Part shown: one piece after another, positions 16,952-24,990 of the stretch
Layout: each line of letters begins with the position of its first letter
Position numbering within the stretch: position 1 is the first letter of the stretch
From: Microbacterium pumilum
GTDB taxonomy: Bacteria; Actinomycetota; Actinomycetes; Actinomycetales; Microbacteriaceae
NCBI RefSeq assembly: GCF_039530225.1
Contig: NZ_BAAAOH010000001.1
Span: forward strand, 868,001 to 932,000
Reading direction: 5' to 3'
DNA length: 64,000 bases
The notes under the pieces: model-generated
Seen by the model: only the letters and a program-made list of their open reading frames with translations
Told to the model about the DNA's origin: nothing
Database searches by the model: none
Translations under genes and position numbers: made by a program

Positions 16952-18186
16952 CAGCCACCCCCCGCGGTCTCGCTGATCGAGGTGACGATGCGTCGGGCAT
17001 CGTCGATCGACGTCGCCGAGATCGTCTGCTCCACCGTCTCGCGCGCGAAGTCCGAGAGCGATTCGAGGGGGATGCCGGTGTCTTCGTAAGGCGTGGACAG
17101 CGAGATCGGGCCGATGCCCTGCTGGATGCCACGGAAGATCACCACGGTGTCGTCGTCGCCGCCGACGTAATAGCGGGTCTGCGTCCACGCATACCCGCCC
17201 CAGAGCGCGGCGGCGATGAGCCCCAGCACGAGGATGAGGCCGACCACCCAGCCGATGCGCCGCCGGCGCACCCGGCGCCGGTCCTCTTCGATGAGCTCCT
17301 CGAGGAACTCGGCGGCGGGCTCGAAGTGGGTGGGCTCGTTCGCGGCCTGCCGGTTCGGATGAAGCCAGCTGGTCCGGCCCGGGCGGGCGGCCGGCACCTC
17401 GATGCCGACCGGGTTCGAAGCCGAGCCCACGATCGTCGGCGTTCCCGAGAAGATCGGATGCTGTCCGCCCACGTCGACGAGCACGATCGTGACGTTGTCG
17501 GGCGCGCCGCCATCGAGCGCCTGTTTCAGCAGGCTGTCGGCCGTGCGGCCGGGCGCCAGACCGAGACCGAGCGCCTTGGAGGTGTGGGCGTCATCCACCA
17601 CCCCGGAGAGCCCGTCCGAGCACAGCAGCCAGCGGTCGCCCGCCTGCGTCGGCATGATGAATGTGTCGACCTCGGGATCGGGATCCATGTCACCCAGCAC
17701 CCGCATCAGCACGGAGCGCCGGGGGTGGTAGCGCGCCTCCTCCGGTGTGATGCGGCCGGAGTCGACGAGTCGCTGAACGAAGGTGTGATCGGTCGTGATC
17801 TGGGTCAGAGCGTCGTCACGGTAGAGGTAGATTCGCGAATCGCCGATGTGCGCGATGACCGCATAGTCGTCCACCATCACGAGGGCGCTCACCGTCGTGC
17901 CCATTCCCGCCAGTTCGGGGCGCACGTGAACTGTGTCGATCAGCGCGGTCGCCGAATCGGCGATCGCGTCTCGGAGTGCACGTTCGGCGGCCGAGGTCGA
18001 TTCGAAGGGCCGATCGATCTGCTCCAGGCGCGAAACCGCAAGGCTCGAGGCGACGTCACCGCCGGCGTGCCCGCCCATGCCGTCGGCTACGACGAACAGG
18101 TTCGATCCGGCATATCCGGAGTCCTGATTGTTGGAGCGCACCTTGCCGGTGTGCGAGATGGCGGCGCTCGAGCCCTGGAAGACCAT
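16951..18186 (-). CDS. pstP: PP2C-type protein phosphatase PstP
   Basis: The 411-residue enzyme dephosphorylates PknA, PknB and their targets. Metal-binding motifs are visible: RSNNQDS at about 17-23, VADGMGGHAGGD at about 33-44, LLCSDGLSG in the middle, and DNVTIVLVDVG near 230. A membrane helix (about 318-340, VVGLILVLGLIAAALWGGYAW) follows a basic stretch, leaving a short extracellular tail. It lies 18 bases after fhaB and is coupled to the SEDS gene by a one-base overlap. Confidence 0.96.
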   Translation of the reverse strand: MVFQGSSAAISHTGKVRSNNQDSGYAGSNLFVVADGMGGHAGGDVASSLAVSRLEQIDRPFESTSAAERALRDAIADSATALIDTVHVRPELAGMGTTVSALVMVDDYAVIAHIGDSRIYLYRDDALTQITTDHTFVQRLVDSGRITPEEARYHPRRSVLMRVLGDMDPDPEVDTFIMPTQAGDRWLLCSDGLSGVVDDAHTSKALGLGLAPGRTADSLLKQALDGGAPDNVTIVLVDVGGQHPIFSGTPTIVGSASNPVGIEVPAARPGRTSWLHPNRQAANEPTHFEPAAEFLEELIEEDRRRVRRRRIGWVVGLILVLGLIAAALWGGYAWTQTRYYVGGDDDTVVIFRGIQQGIGPISLSTPYEDTGIPLESLSDFARETVEQTISATSIDDARRIVTSISETAGGG

Positions 18187-18204
18187 AGGTGCGGGTTCCG
18201 CCCG

Positions 18205-18750
18205 CTACTTCCGCAGCTCGAAGGTCGTCGCGCCGACCTTGATCGGCGCCCCGATCGTCACGGGGGCAGGTGCCGCCACGCGGGCGCCGTCGTGCCACGT
18301 GCCGTTGGTCGAATCGAGGTCCTGGATCATCCACTGGTCGCCCCACAGCACGAGTCGCGCGTGATGGCTCGACGTGTAGTCGTCGCGGACCACGAGCCCA
18401 GACTCGCTCGAACGGCCGATCGTGAGCGGCTCAACGCCGAGCGGCAGTTCGAGTCCGGCTTTCGGCCCACTCGTGATCACGATCCGCGAAACGGTGGACG
18501 TCGTCGCCGGACCGCCCTTCGGGCCGGCCGGCGCGGCGGGTGCCGAAGTCACGGGGCCGGTCACTCCGGCAGCGGGGCGGGATGCCGGGGCGGCCGCGGC
18601 CGCGGCCGCAGCGGCGGGTGCGGCATCCGGCATCCGGCGCACCTTCACGCCGAACAGATCGGCGCGCAGCGAGTACACCACGGCGAAAACGAAGAACCAC
18701 AGCAGCAGCAGGAATCCGACGCGCAGCAGCAGCAGAGTCAGCTCACTCAA
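18205..18750 (-). CDS. fhaB: FHA-domain protein FhaB (FipA)
   Basis: The 181-residue protein has an N-terminal membrane helix (SELTLLLLRVGFLLLLWFF), an alanine-rich linker with nine consecutive Ala near residues 44-52, and a C-terminal FHA domain (about 97-178) with IGRSSES and DLDSTNGTWHDG, the phosphothreonine-binding loops. FHA proteins read PknA/PknB phosphorylation; FipA links FtsZ and FtsQ in mycobacteria. The only in-frame start in the right place is TTG at 18750, overlapping the fhaA stop as TTGA, so translation is probably coupled. Confidence 0.92.
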   Translation of the reverse strand: MSELTLLLLRVGFLLLLWFFVFAVVYSLRADLFGVKVRRMPDAAPAAAAAAAAAPASRPAAGVTGPVTSAPAAPAGPKGGPATTSTVSRIVITSGPKAGLELPLGVEPLTIGRSSESGLVVRDDYTSSHHARLVLWGDQWMIQDLDSTNGTWHDGARVAAPAPVTIGAPIKVGATTFELRK

Positions 18751-19490
18751 GTCAGCGGCCCTCCGTCGCGGATGTCGTACACGCGGGTGGCGTCGGCGGC
18801 GGGCATCGGCGGCTTCGGCGGCGCGGCAGCCTGGGCGACGACGTGGAACACGATGTCGGTGCGCCCGATCGTCACTGTCGAGTCGGGGGCGAGGGCGGCT
18901 TCGACCACCTTGCGACCGTCGAGCAGCGTGCCGTTGGTCGAATTCATGTCCCGCACCATGGCCCGCTCGCCGTCCCACAGGATCTCGACGTGCCGGCGGC
19001 TGGTGCCGGGGTCCGAGATGGTCACGTCCGCGTCGCTGCCGCGGCCGATCACAGTGCGCGACTTCACGAGTGGATGCCGGCGACCCTCGACGTCGATGAC
19101 GCCCCGCCACGCGACCCGGCCCTGGGCGGTCGTCGAGTCGACGCGGAGCGTTCCCGTTGAAAGCTGCTCGTCTCGCTGGAGGGCGATCGTGACCGGACCG
19201 GCGAAGGAGTAGCCCTGCGCCTTCGCGTGCTTGTGCACGAGGGTGTCGAGCTCCTGAGTGAGCGCCCCGCCGAGAGCGGTCATCTTCTCGTCATCCGCAG
19301 GGGAGAGCCGCACCGTGAACGTGTTGGGCGCGAGGATGCGATCCCGGCTGACGACGGCCGCCTTCTTGTCGAGCTCGCTGCGCAGCGCGGAAGCGATCTC
19401 GACGGGCTGGATGCCGCTGCGGAAGGTCTTCGCGAACGCGCTGTTCACTGCGCGTTCGAGACCTTTCTCGAAGCTGTCAAGTAGTCCCAC
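18747..19490 (-). CDS. fhaA: FHA-domain protein FhaA
   Basis: The 247-residue protein starts with a DUF3662 domain (MGLLDSFEKGLERAVNSAFA) and ends with an FHA domain holding VIGRGSDADVTI, SRRHVEI and DMNSTNGTLLDG. FhaA binds phosphorylated targets such as the MviN pseudokinase in mycobacteria. Compared with mycobacterial FhaA it lacks a very long glycine/proline-rich linker. The start is GTG at 19490. It is the first gene of the seven-gene reverse-strand run ending with pknB, so the main promoter should lie in 19491-19658. Confidence 0.94.
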   Translation of the reverse strand: MGLLDSFEKGLERAVNSAFAKTFRSGIQPVEIASALRSELDKKAAVVSRDRILAPNTFTVRLSPADDEKMTALGGALTQELDTLVHKHAKAQGYSFAGPVTIALQRDEQLSTGTLRVDSTTAQGRVAWRGVIDVEGRRHPLVKSRTVIGRGSDADVTISDPGTSRRHVEILWDGERAMVRDMNSTNGTLLDGRKVVEAALAPDSTVTIGRTDIVFHVVAQAAAPPKPPMPAADATRVYDIRDGGPLT

Positions 19491-19658
19491 TGGGCTCCTC
19501 GGAGGGGCGGTGCCGGTTGCTACATGCTAGACGTACACGCTGGATAGGCGATGGATCGATCACGCGCGCCCGTTCGCCCCCGGTGCGCGATTCGGGAGGT
19601 CGGAATCTGCGTGATATCCTCGGGAGGTTGATCGCGGCGTCCCCGGATGCCGCGCAAC

Positions 19659-19742
19659 GCGCGAGTGGCGGAATAGGCAGACGCGCTGGCTTCAGGTGCC
19701 AGTGCCCGAAAGGGCGTGGGGGTTCAACTCCCCCCTCGCGCA
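19659..19742 (+). tRNA. tRNA-Leu (anticodon CAG)
   Basis: The 84-base tRNA has acceptor arm GCGCGAG/CTCGCGC with A as discriminator, anticodon stem CTGGC/GCCAG around TTCAGGT (anticodon CAG at 19693-19695), a long class II variable arm (TGCCCGAAAGGGCGT) and T loop GTTCAACTC. No CCA is encoded; ACGA follows. CAG reads the preferred CTG leucine codon in this GC-rich genome. Confidence 0.96.
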
Positions 19743-19791
19743 CGAAACGAGAACGACCCCCATGCTTTTCGGGGGTCGTTCTCGTTTCGTG
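19741..19791. terminator. 21-bp perfect hairpin after tRNA-Leu
   Basis: The arm at 19741-19761 (starting CACGAAACGAGAACGACC) pairs perfectly with 19771-19791 across a 9-base loop ATGCTTTTC. It begins at the last acceptor base of tRNA-Leu, and lies ahead of the convergent GNAT gene. There is no T run on the plus strand, so it may act as a bidirectional or Rho-assisted terminator, or as a processing stem. Confidence 0.65.
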
Positions 19792-19825
19792 CGGGAGGGG
19801 CTGCTGCGAACGCCCCGGTTGCTGC

Positions 19826-20323
19826 TCAGTAGCCGTCCAGCGCCGGAACGAGCGTGAACACGACCTCTTCGACCTCGCGCCCCACTCCCGGAGCGTACGC
19901 CGTGTTGCGCGACACCTCGGTGAACCCCGACCTGGACAGCACCGCGATCGCCGCCGCGTTGTGGGCGGCGGCGCGAGCGTAGAGCGGGCGCTCCGGCTCG
20001 TGCGCGACGAGCAGGCGCAGTGCGTCGGTGGCGATCCCTCTGCCCCATGCGTGTCGCGCGAGCCAGACGCTGACCTCACGGTCGCCGTCGACGGTGAAGA
20101 CCGCCGCCGAGCCGGCGAAGCCGCCGTTCTCGGTCACGACGAAGTACGAGACGCCCGAGGCGGAGCGCTCTCGCGAGATCCAGACGTCGAACACGGCGCG
20201 GTCGTCGGGATCATCGGCGGTGAACGCCGCCATTGCGACAGACGCCGGATCGCGCATCATCTCGAAGATGGCGTCGAGATCGTCGTCGTCGAGGTCACGC
20301 AGCTCGATATGGCCCACGGTCAT
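19826..20323 (-). CDS. GNAT family N-acetyltransferase
   Basis: The 165-residue protein resembles RimJ/RimL-type acetyltransferases. The acetyl-CoA binding loop reads ARHAWGRGIATDALRLLV near residues 91-108, and the late helix AAHNAAAIAVLSRSGFTEV matches the NxxSxxxxxKxGF motif of the family. The substrate is unknown. The ATG at 20323 is preferred to a GTG one codon earlier. It lies 21 bases downstream of the GntR-family gene and probably shares its transcript. Confidence 0.88.
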   Translation of the reverse strand: MTVGHIELRDLDDDDLDAIFEMMRDPASVAMAAFTADDPDDRAVFDVWISRERSASGVSYFVVTENGGFAGSAAVFTVDGDREVSVWLARHAWGRGIATDALRLLVAHEPERPLYARAAAHNAAAIAVLSRSGFTEVSRNTAYAPGVGREVEEVVFTLVPALDGY

Positions 20324-20344
20324 CACCGTAGCGAGCGGCTGCGA

Positions 20345-20983
20345 TCAGGAGAAGCCGTGGATGTCGCGCAGCACCGACTCGGCTCGGCCCGCGTCTCGGT
20401 CGGCGACGGCATCCCGGAAGGATTCGTACGCCGCCGTGCGCCCGATCGGGCACTCGATGTACGGCTGCCAGCCCGGGAGCGACCGACGAATCGCGATCTC
20501 GCCCTCTCGCATGACGCGGAGGATCGCGACATTGCCGGTCGCCCGGGTCATCCGGGCGAAGAACTCATGGCTCGTCTCAGCGAGTGCCGCATGATCGTCG
20601 GCGCGGGACGCCGCGATCACGGCGTCGAGGTCGGTGAGCGCCTCGGCGAGCTCTTCGTCGGAGCACCGGGCCACCGCCATCCGGATACAGATGCCCATGA
20701 GATAGGCGACGAACTCGATAACGTCCGCCTGGACCTTGGCGTCCGGGATCGTCACGCGCGTGTAGCGGTTGGGCGAGACCTCGACCAGGCCGCTGCGCTC
20801 GAGTCGCTGGAGTGCCTCTCGGACCGGTGTACGCGATACGCCGAAGCGCTCTGCGAGCTCGTGGTCGCGCAGTCGTTCGCCGGGTGCGAGCTTTCCGCTG
20901 AGAATCGCTTCTCCGAGCAGCTCGAACACCTCGTCGCCGAGGACAGTTCCGCGCGGGTCGAGCGGAGTGAAGGGCATAGTCAT
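20345..20983 (-). CDS. GntR family regulator, FCD subgroup
   Basis: The 212-residue protein has an N-terminal winged helix-turn-helix (SGKLAPGERLRDHELAERFG, SRTPVREALQRLERSGLVE, about residues 25-68) and a helical FCD ligand-binding domain (about 80-200) with RADDHAALAETSHEFF. FCD regulators bind organic acids or related metabolites and usually repress nearby genes. The ATG at 20983 is used; the longer frame is not family-like. Regulated genes may include the GNAT gene behind it. A 14-base palindrome lies 85 bases upstream. Confidence 0.9.
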   Translation of the reverse strand: MTMPFTPLDPRGTVLGDEVFELLGEAILSGKLAPGERLRDHELAERFGVSRTPVREALQRLERSGLVEVSPNRYTRVTIPDAKVQADVIEFVAYLMGICIRMAVARCSDEELAEALTDLDAVIAASRADDHAALAETSHEFFARMTRATGNVAILRVMREGEIAIRRSLPGWQPYIECPIGRTAAYESFRDAVADRDAGRAESVLRDIHGFS

Positions 20984-21303
20984 GAGTTCGACCAGTGTAC
21001 GACCGACCGTGGGTGGCGGGACTCTCTCAGCGCCTCGGCACACGCGGTAACCTGACGGTCGCGGCAGACCGATATATCGGTACAATGTGCGAGTCACGCT
21101 TGGCGTGGCCTATCCGGGGGGATCCGTCGACGCCCGGGCTTCGAGCTTCGCTCGGCCCGGGCGTCCGATGGGACATGCTGTGCTCTCTGCAACATTTGTG
21201 TCACCTTCTGACGCCACATGGTTCTGCCTGTCGTCCGGCTTCGTTAGCGTGGAGGGCAATACCGGTGCACAACGCACCGGGCACCTCCGAAGAACGGCAT
21301 TTC
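20984..21303. other. 320-base divergent control region
   Basis: This gap separates the start of the GntR-family gene (reverse) from the cold-shock gene (forward). It holds a perfect 14-base palindrome at 21068-21081 and, on the cold-shock side, over 200 bases ahead of the ATG, which would allow the long 5' leader typical of cspA-like genes. No small gene is convincing here. Confidence 0.6.
21068..21081. promoter_or_regulatory. palindrome ACCGATATATCGGT, possible operator
   Basis: This is a perfect 14-base palindrome, AT-rich in the centre and unusual in GC-rich DNA. It lies 85 bases upstream of the FCD regulator start and 222 bases ahead of the cold-shock start. FCD regulators bind short palindromes, so autoregulation is plausible but unproved. 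Confidence 0.45.
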
Positions 21304-21510
21304 ATGAGCACGCAGGGCACGGTCAAGTGGTTCAACTCCGAGAAGGGATTCGGTTTCATCGCTCCCGATGAAGGCGGCGCGGACGTGTTCGCCCACTACA
21401 CCGCGATCCAGGCGGGCGGCTACCGCTCGCTCGAAGAGAACCAGCGCGTCGAGTTCGAGATCGCGCAGGGTCCGAAGGGCCTTCAGGCCGAGAACATCCG
21501 ACCGATCTGA
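21304..21510 (+). CDS. cold shock protein, CspA family
   Basis: The 68-residue protein is a single OB fold that binds single-stranded nucleic acid. RNP1 is KGFGFI and RNP2 is DVFAHY, with [10 protein letters not shown] at the N-terminus. The ATG at 21304 gives the family's usual length; a longer open frame from 20995 is leader sequence. The upstream ribosome site is weak (GAAGAACGG). A perfect palindrome follows the stop by 33 bases. Confidence 0.96.
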   Translation: MSTQGTVKWFNSEKGFGFIAPDEGGADVFAHYTAIQAGGYRSLEENQRVEFEIAQGPKGLQAENIRPI

Positions 21511-21543
21511 GTCTCCGCGGCCCGTAGCCGCACCAGGAGAACA

Positions 21544-21573
21544 CGGCGTGGTGCGCAGCTGCGCACCACGCCG
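21544..21573. terminator. 30-base loopless palindrome between convergent genes
   Basis: CGGCGTGGTGCGCAG followed directly by its reverse complement forms a perfect 15-bp-per-arm palindrome centred between 21558 and 21559. It lies between the cold-shock stop and the stop of the convergent DUF2156 gene. There is no T run, so bidirectional termination is only an inference. Confidence 0.6.
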
Positions 21574-21608
21574 GATCCGGGCGAACCCGCGTCCTGGTCG
21601 AGGCGCTT

Positions 21609-23693
21609 TCAGTCGCGCTCCCGGCCGCGTACCAGTTCGATACCAGCGCCTGCGAACTGCCGCAGAGTCGCATCCGGGAGGAACGCTCTCGTGAGCGCCG
21701 CACCGATCCTGGTCAGGTCGGCTTCGTCGCGGAAGAGCAGGTACATCGTCTCGTAGCGCGGGTGGAACTTCTGCTTGAAGCGGTGGAGCGACCCGAAGCC
21801 GTAGACCGGCTCGAGGGCCTCTGCGAGGCGATCCGACAGAGCGGCGATCGCGCCGGCATCCGGCGGGTACTCATGGGCGAGCGGCGCACCCGAGAGCGAC
21901 ATGATCCGCGCGCCCTCGTCTGAGAACAACCGCGCAGACATGCCGATGAGGTACTCCATGACGGGGCCGAAGCCACCTTCGCGCCGACGCATGAGATCGA
22001 GGGTCCACCCTCGCGCAGTCCCGCCCGGGCCGTAGACGGGCAGCCACGAGAGGAAGCCGTCGACATCCCCCGTCGGCGAGATGGCCAGAGCGAGCCGCAC
22101 CTCCGGATCCTCGGCCTGATCGAGCGTTCCCAGCGTGAATCCCATCTCGGGGAGACCCTTGTCTCCGACCCACATCTCCGAGATCGCCCGCATCTGCTGG
22201 CGGATGCCCCACGGCTCTTCGCTGAGCCGCGTCATCCGGAATGTCATGGATTCGCGACCGGCGCGGTTCATCGACGTCCGGACGGCGTTCCACCGTTTGC
22301 CGGTGAACTCGAGGCCAGGGAGGTCGACGATCGTGTCGTCGGCCACGACGAGGCTGCGCCATCCGCCCGGCACGGCCGCTTTCGTCTCGTCGCTCGAACT
22401 GAAGAAGCAGGGGATGAGGCCGGCGAACTCGGCGGCGTGGATGAATTCCTTCACCGATTCGGTGCGGGATGCCGCCGGCCCGATCGGATCGGCGAGCACC
22501 ACCGCGACGCCTGCGCGGCGCTGGTACGCAAGGATGCCGCCGGCAGCGGTGCGGGCGTAGCTGTTGCCCTCCCACGTCATCATCCACGACAGTGTGCCCC
22601 CGCCATCCGTGTGCAGTGCGGCCTTGACGTCGTCGACGGTCGGAATGGGCTGAACGCCGATCGTGGCCTTGCGTCGGGCGCGGAACGCGCCGCGGACCCA
22701 GATCAGGTAGACCAGCAGCAGGGCCCACATGGCGGCCTGTGCGAGGGCCGCGGTGAAGTCGCCGACCTGCGACTCGATCTCCGCGGCCCCGAGGACGAAG
22801 AAGAGGAAGAGCAGCAGGATGCCGGTGAAGATGTTGAACGCCGCGAGCACGATGCTCCACGCCCACGCCCACCGTCGGCCACGGCGCAGACCGTTGGCGA
22901 GGAGGGCGATCACGATGACGTCGATCGCGACGTCGATGACGCCCCCGCCGGAGGGGGTCGTCTGCCCGAACGGCCCGTCGGTCGGCACCAGCAGGGTGAG
23001 AAGCTCGACGGCCAGCAGGACGATGATGCCGACGAATGCGATGAGTCGCTGCTCGCGGACGGTCGTTCGCTGGATCCGCAGCGACCGATCCACGAACAGA
23101 ATGAGGAGAACCGCGAACGCATGCTCGAGGTCGGCGAGCGAACCCCAGAAGAAGAGGGTGGTGAACGAGAACCCGAGGAGCAGCATCCACCCTCGGACGC
23201 GCCAGGGTGCGATCAGCAGACCCACGGCCGCAGCGATGCCCGCGATCGAGCCGCCCGATGGTCCGACATCGAGAACGAGCGCTTCCTCCTGTGCCCACGG
23301 CCAGGGCAGCATCGCAGCGAGCCAGAGGAACAGGGCACTCGCGAAGATCGCGAACAGCTGACCGATGCCGAAATACGCGAGCGCGACGATCGAGCCGCGA
23401 CGGTGTTCGAGGTAGGCGAGACCGATGAACGATGGGATGACGAAGACGTAGACGATCGGCTGGTTGACGAAGAACGTGCCGGTGATCGGCGTCCACCACC
23501 TTCCCTCGGCCAGCGCCGGGAGACCGTACGCGACGGAGTCGAACAGCGGGTCGTCCTGGAACGGCTGCCAGAGACCAGTCCAGACGATGCCCACGACGAG
23601 AAGGATGCCGACGAGCGTCAGCGTCGTCGGGATCCGCGAGAGCATACTGATGACGGGGTTGCGCCTGCGCACGCGGGTGGCGGTCTCGGTCAT
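21609..23693 (-). CDS. MprF/LysX-like DUF2156 protein with rhomboid-like membrane domain
   Basis: The 694-residue protein joins a membrane N-terminal half (about residues 20-335, nine to ten helices) to a C-terminal DUF2156 domain (about 350-690) of the kind that transfers aminoacyl groups to phosphatidylglycerol in MprF. Hallmarks include SWMMTWEGN, RRAGVAVVLADPIGP and FKQKFHPRYETMYL. The membrane half contains GPSGGSIAG and, two helices later, LADLEHAFAVL, which resemble the Ser and His sites of rhomboid proteases, so it may be a rhomboid-fold domain. The substrate is inferred from the family only. Confidence 0.82.
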   Translation of the reverse strand: MTETATRVRRRNPVISMLSRIPTTLTLVGILLVVGIVWTGLWQPFQDDPLFDSVAYGLPALAEGRWWTPITGTFFVNQPIVYVFVIPSFIGLAYLEHRRGSIVALAYFGIGQLFAIFASALFLWLAAMLPWPWAQEEALVLDVGPSGGSIAGIAAAVGLLIAPWRVRGWMLLLGFSFTTLFFWGSLADLEHAFAVLLILFVDRSLRIQRTTVREQRLIAFVGIIVLLAVELLTLLVPTDGPFGQTTPSGGGVIDVAIDVIVIALLANGLRRGRRWAWAWSIVLAAFNIFTGILLLFLFFVLGAAEIESQVGDFTAALAQAAMWALLLVYLIWVRGAFRARRKATIGVQPIPTVDDVKAALHTDGGGTLSWMMTWEGNSYARTAAGGILAYQRRAGVAVVLADPIGPAASRTESVKEFIHAAEFAGLIPCFFSSSDETKAAVPGGWRSLVVADDTIVDLPGLEFTGKRWNAVRTSMNRAGRESMTFRMTRLSEEPWGIRQQMRAISEMWVGDKGLPEMGFTLGTLDQAEDPEVRLALAISPTGDVDGFLSWLPVYGPGGTARGWTLDLMRRREGGFGPVMEYLIGMSARLFSDEGARIMSLSGAPLAHEYPPDAGAIAALSDRLAEALEPVYGFGSLHRFKQKFHPRYETMYLLFRDEADLTRIGAALTRAFLPDATLRQFAGAGIELVRGRERD

Positions 23694-23724
23694 CCGCTCA
23701 CGATAGCGAGAGGGGCGCGTCGAG

Positions 23725-24990
23725 TCAGCGTCCCGTCAGTGCAGCGTAGTCCGCGAGCGCCTTCGCGTCTTCGGCATCGCGGATCGCGCGGCGGGCGGCA
23801 TCCAGGGCCGACACCGGGTCTTGTGCCTGACGGGCGCTCGCGAGTTCGCGCTGTGCGGAGATGAGGCGCGAGCGCGCGTCGGCACCGGCACCGGTGTGGC
23901 CCAGGGCCGCGTCGGCGTGGGCGATGGCGTTGCGCGCTGCCGCCAGTGTGCCTGGCAGCGCGGTGCGCGCGCCGCGCAGCCGCTGCTGTGCCGTCCGTGC
24001 GTCGCCGAGAGCGAGATCCAGCCGGTCGCGCACGCGCGCGATGCCGTCGATCGTGCGGGTGGGGTGCCGGGCTGCGTCGGTCTCGAGCGCCGTCAGCTGC
24101 TCCTCGACCTTGTGGAGTTCGGCGCCGAGCCGATCGGCCTCGGCAGGAGGCAGGCCCTCGCGCGTGACCATGGCCTGGCGAAGCGCAACGCGCGCCGTTT
24201 CGAACTCGCCGGGCACCGCCTGCGCGGCCTGCGTCACGAGCCGGTGGCTCTCTTCGAGGATCCGCGCGTCTTCCTCGGCCCGTCGGAGCGATCTTTCTGC
24301 GGACGCCAGGTCATCCAGAGCAGTGCGGGTAGGGTCGCTCGAGAGCGAGGCGGCAGCCGTCAGGTGGCTGCGAGCATCCTCGATCTCGCTGACGGCGGCC
24401 GACGCGGCACGGGACGCCTCCCGCCATTCGTCTTCTGCGAAGCGTGCCGACAGCTCGGCGACGAGTTTGGCAGGGTCTCCCATCGAAGCGCGAAGGGCCG
24501 TCAGGCGGCCCTGCGCGGCCGCGATCTGATCCGTTGCCGACACATTCGCCCGCATCCACTCCGCATGTTCGGCGCGGGCGCGCGTGATCAGTGCGAGCGC
24601 CTCCTCCGCGCGGCGCATGATCCGCTTGGAGCCCTTGCGGACGTCGGCCGGCAACATGGCCGGGTCCGACACCCCGCGGTAGTCCTCGAAGGAGTCGTCG
24701 CGCACGTGGGCCGCGTTGATCCGCGCTCGCCGCAGGGATGCCGGTGCATTGCCCCCATAGAGCGCGCCCGACAGGCCGACCTCGAGTTCGAGCTCGTCCA
24801 CGGCGTCGTCGAGGCGCACGAGCACGCCGCCTGCCTGTGTGCGGACGGCTTCGGCAGCCGCGCGGGCGTGCGAGGACCGTCGCGCTCGCCGCAGCCCCCA
24901 CACCAGGACGACGATGGCGATCGCCGTCACCCCGAACACGATTGCGGCCGGAACGGCCCAGCCGAGGATCGCCGCGCCGGTCTCATTCAT
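23725..24990 (-). CDS. membrane-anchored helical protein of unknown function
   Basis: The 421-residue product has one N-terminal transmembrane helix (WAVPAAIVFGVTAIAIVVLVWGL, about residues 10-32) and a basic junction (RRARRSSHARAAAEA), then a long Ala/Arg/Glu-rich helical region likely to form coiled coils. Parts resemble the helical tails of actinobacterial TPM-domain proteins, but no TPM domain is present; this is a weak impression. The start ATG at 24990 overlaps the HAD gene end by 8 bases, and the DUF2156 gene follows 31 bases after the stop, so the three are probably one transcript. Confidence 0.7.
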   Translation of the reverse strand: MNETGAAILGWAVPAAIVFGVTAIAIVVLVWGLRRARRSSHARAAAEAVRTQAGGVLVRLDDAVDELELEVGLSGALYGGNAPASLRRARINAAHVRDDSFEDYRGVSDPAMLPADVRKGSKRIMRRAEEALALITRARAEHAEWMRANVSATDQIAAAQGRLTALRASMGDPAKLVAELSARFAEDEWREASRAASAAVSEIEDARSHLTAAASLSSDPTRTALDDLASAERSLRRAEEDARILEESHRLVTQAAQAVPGEFETARVALRQAMVTREGLPPAEADRLGAELHKVEEQLTALETDAARHPTRTIDGIARVRDRLDLALGDARTAQQRLRGARTALPGTLAAARNAIAHADAALGHTGAGADARSRLISAQRELASARQAQDPVSALDAARRAIRDAEDAKALADYAALTGR

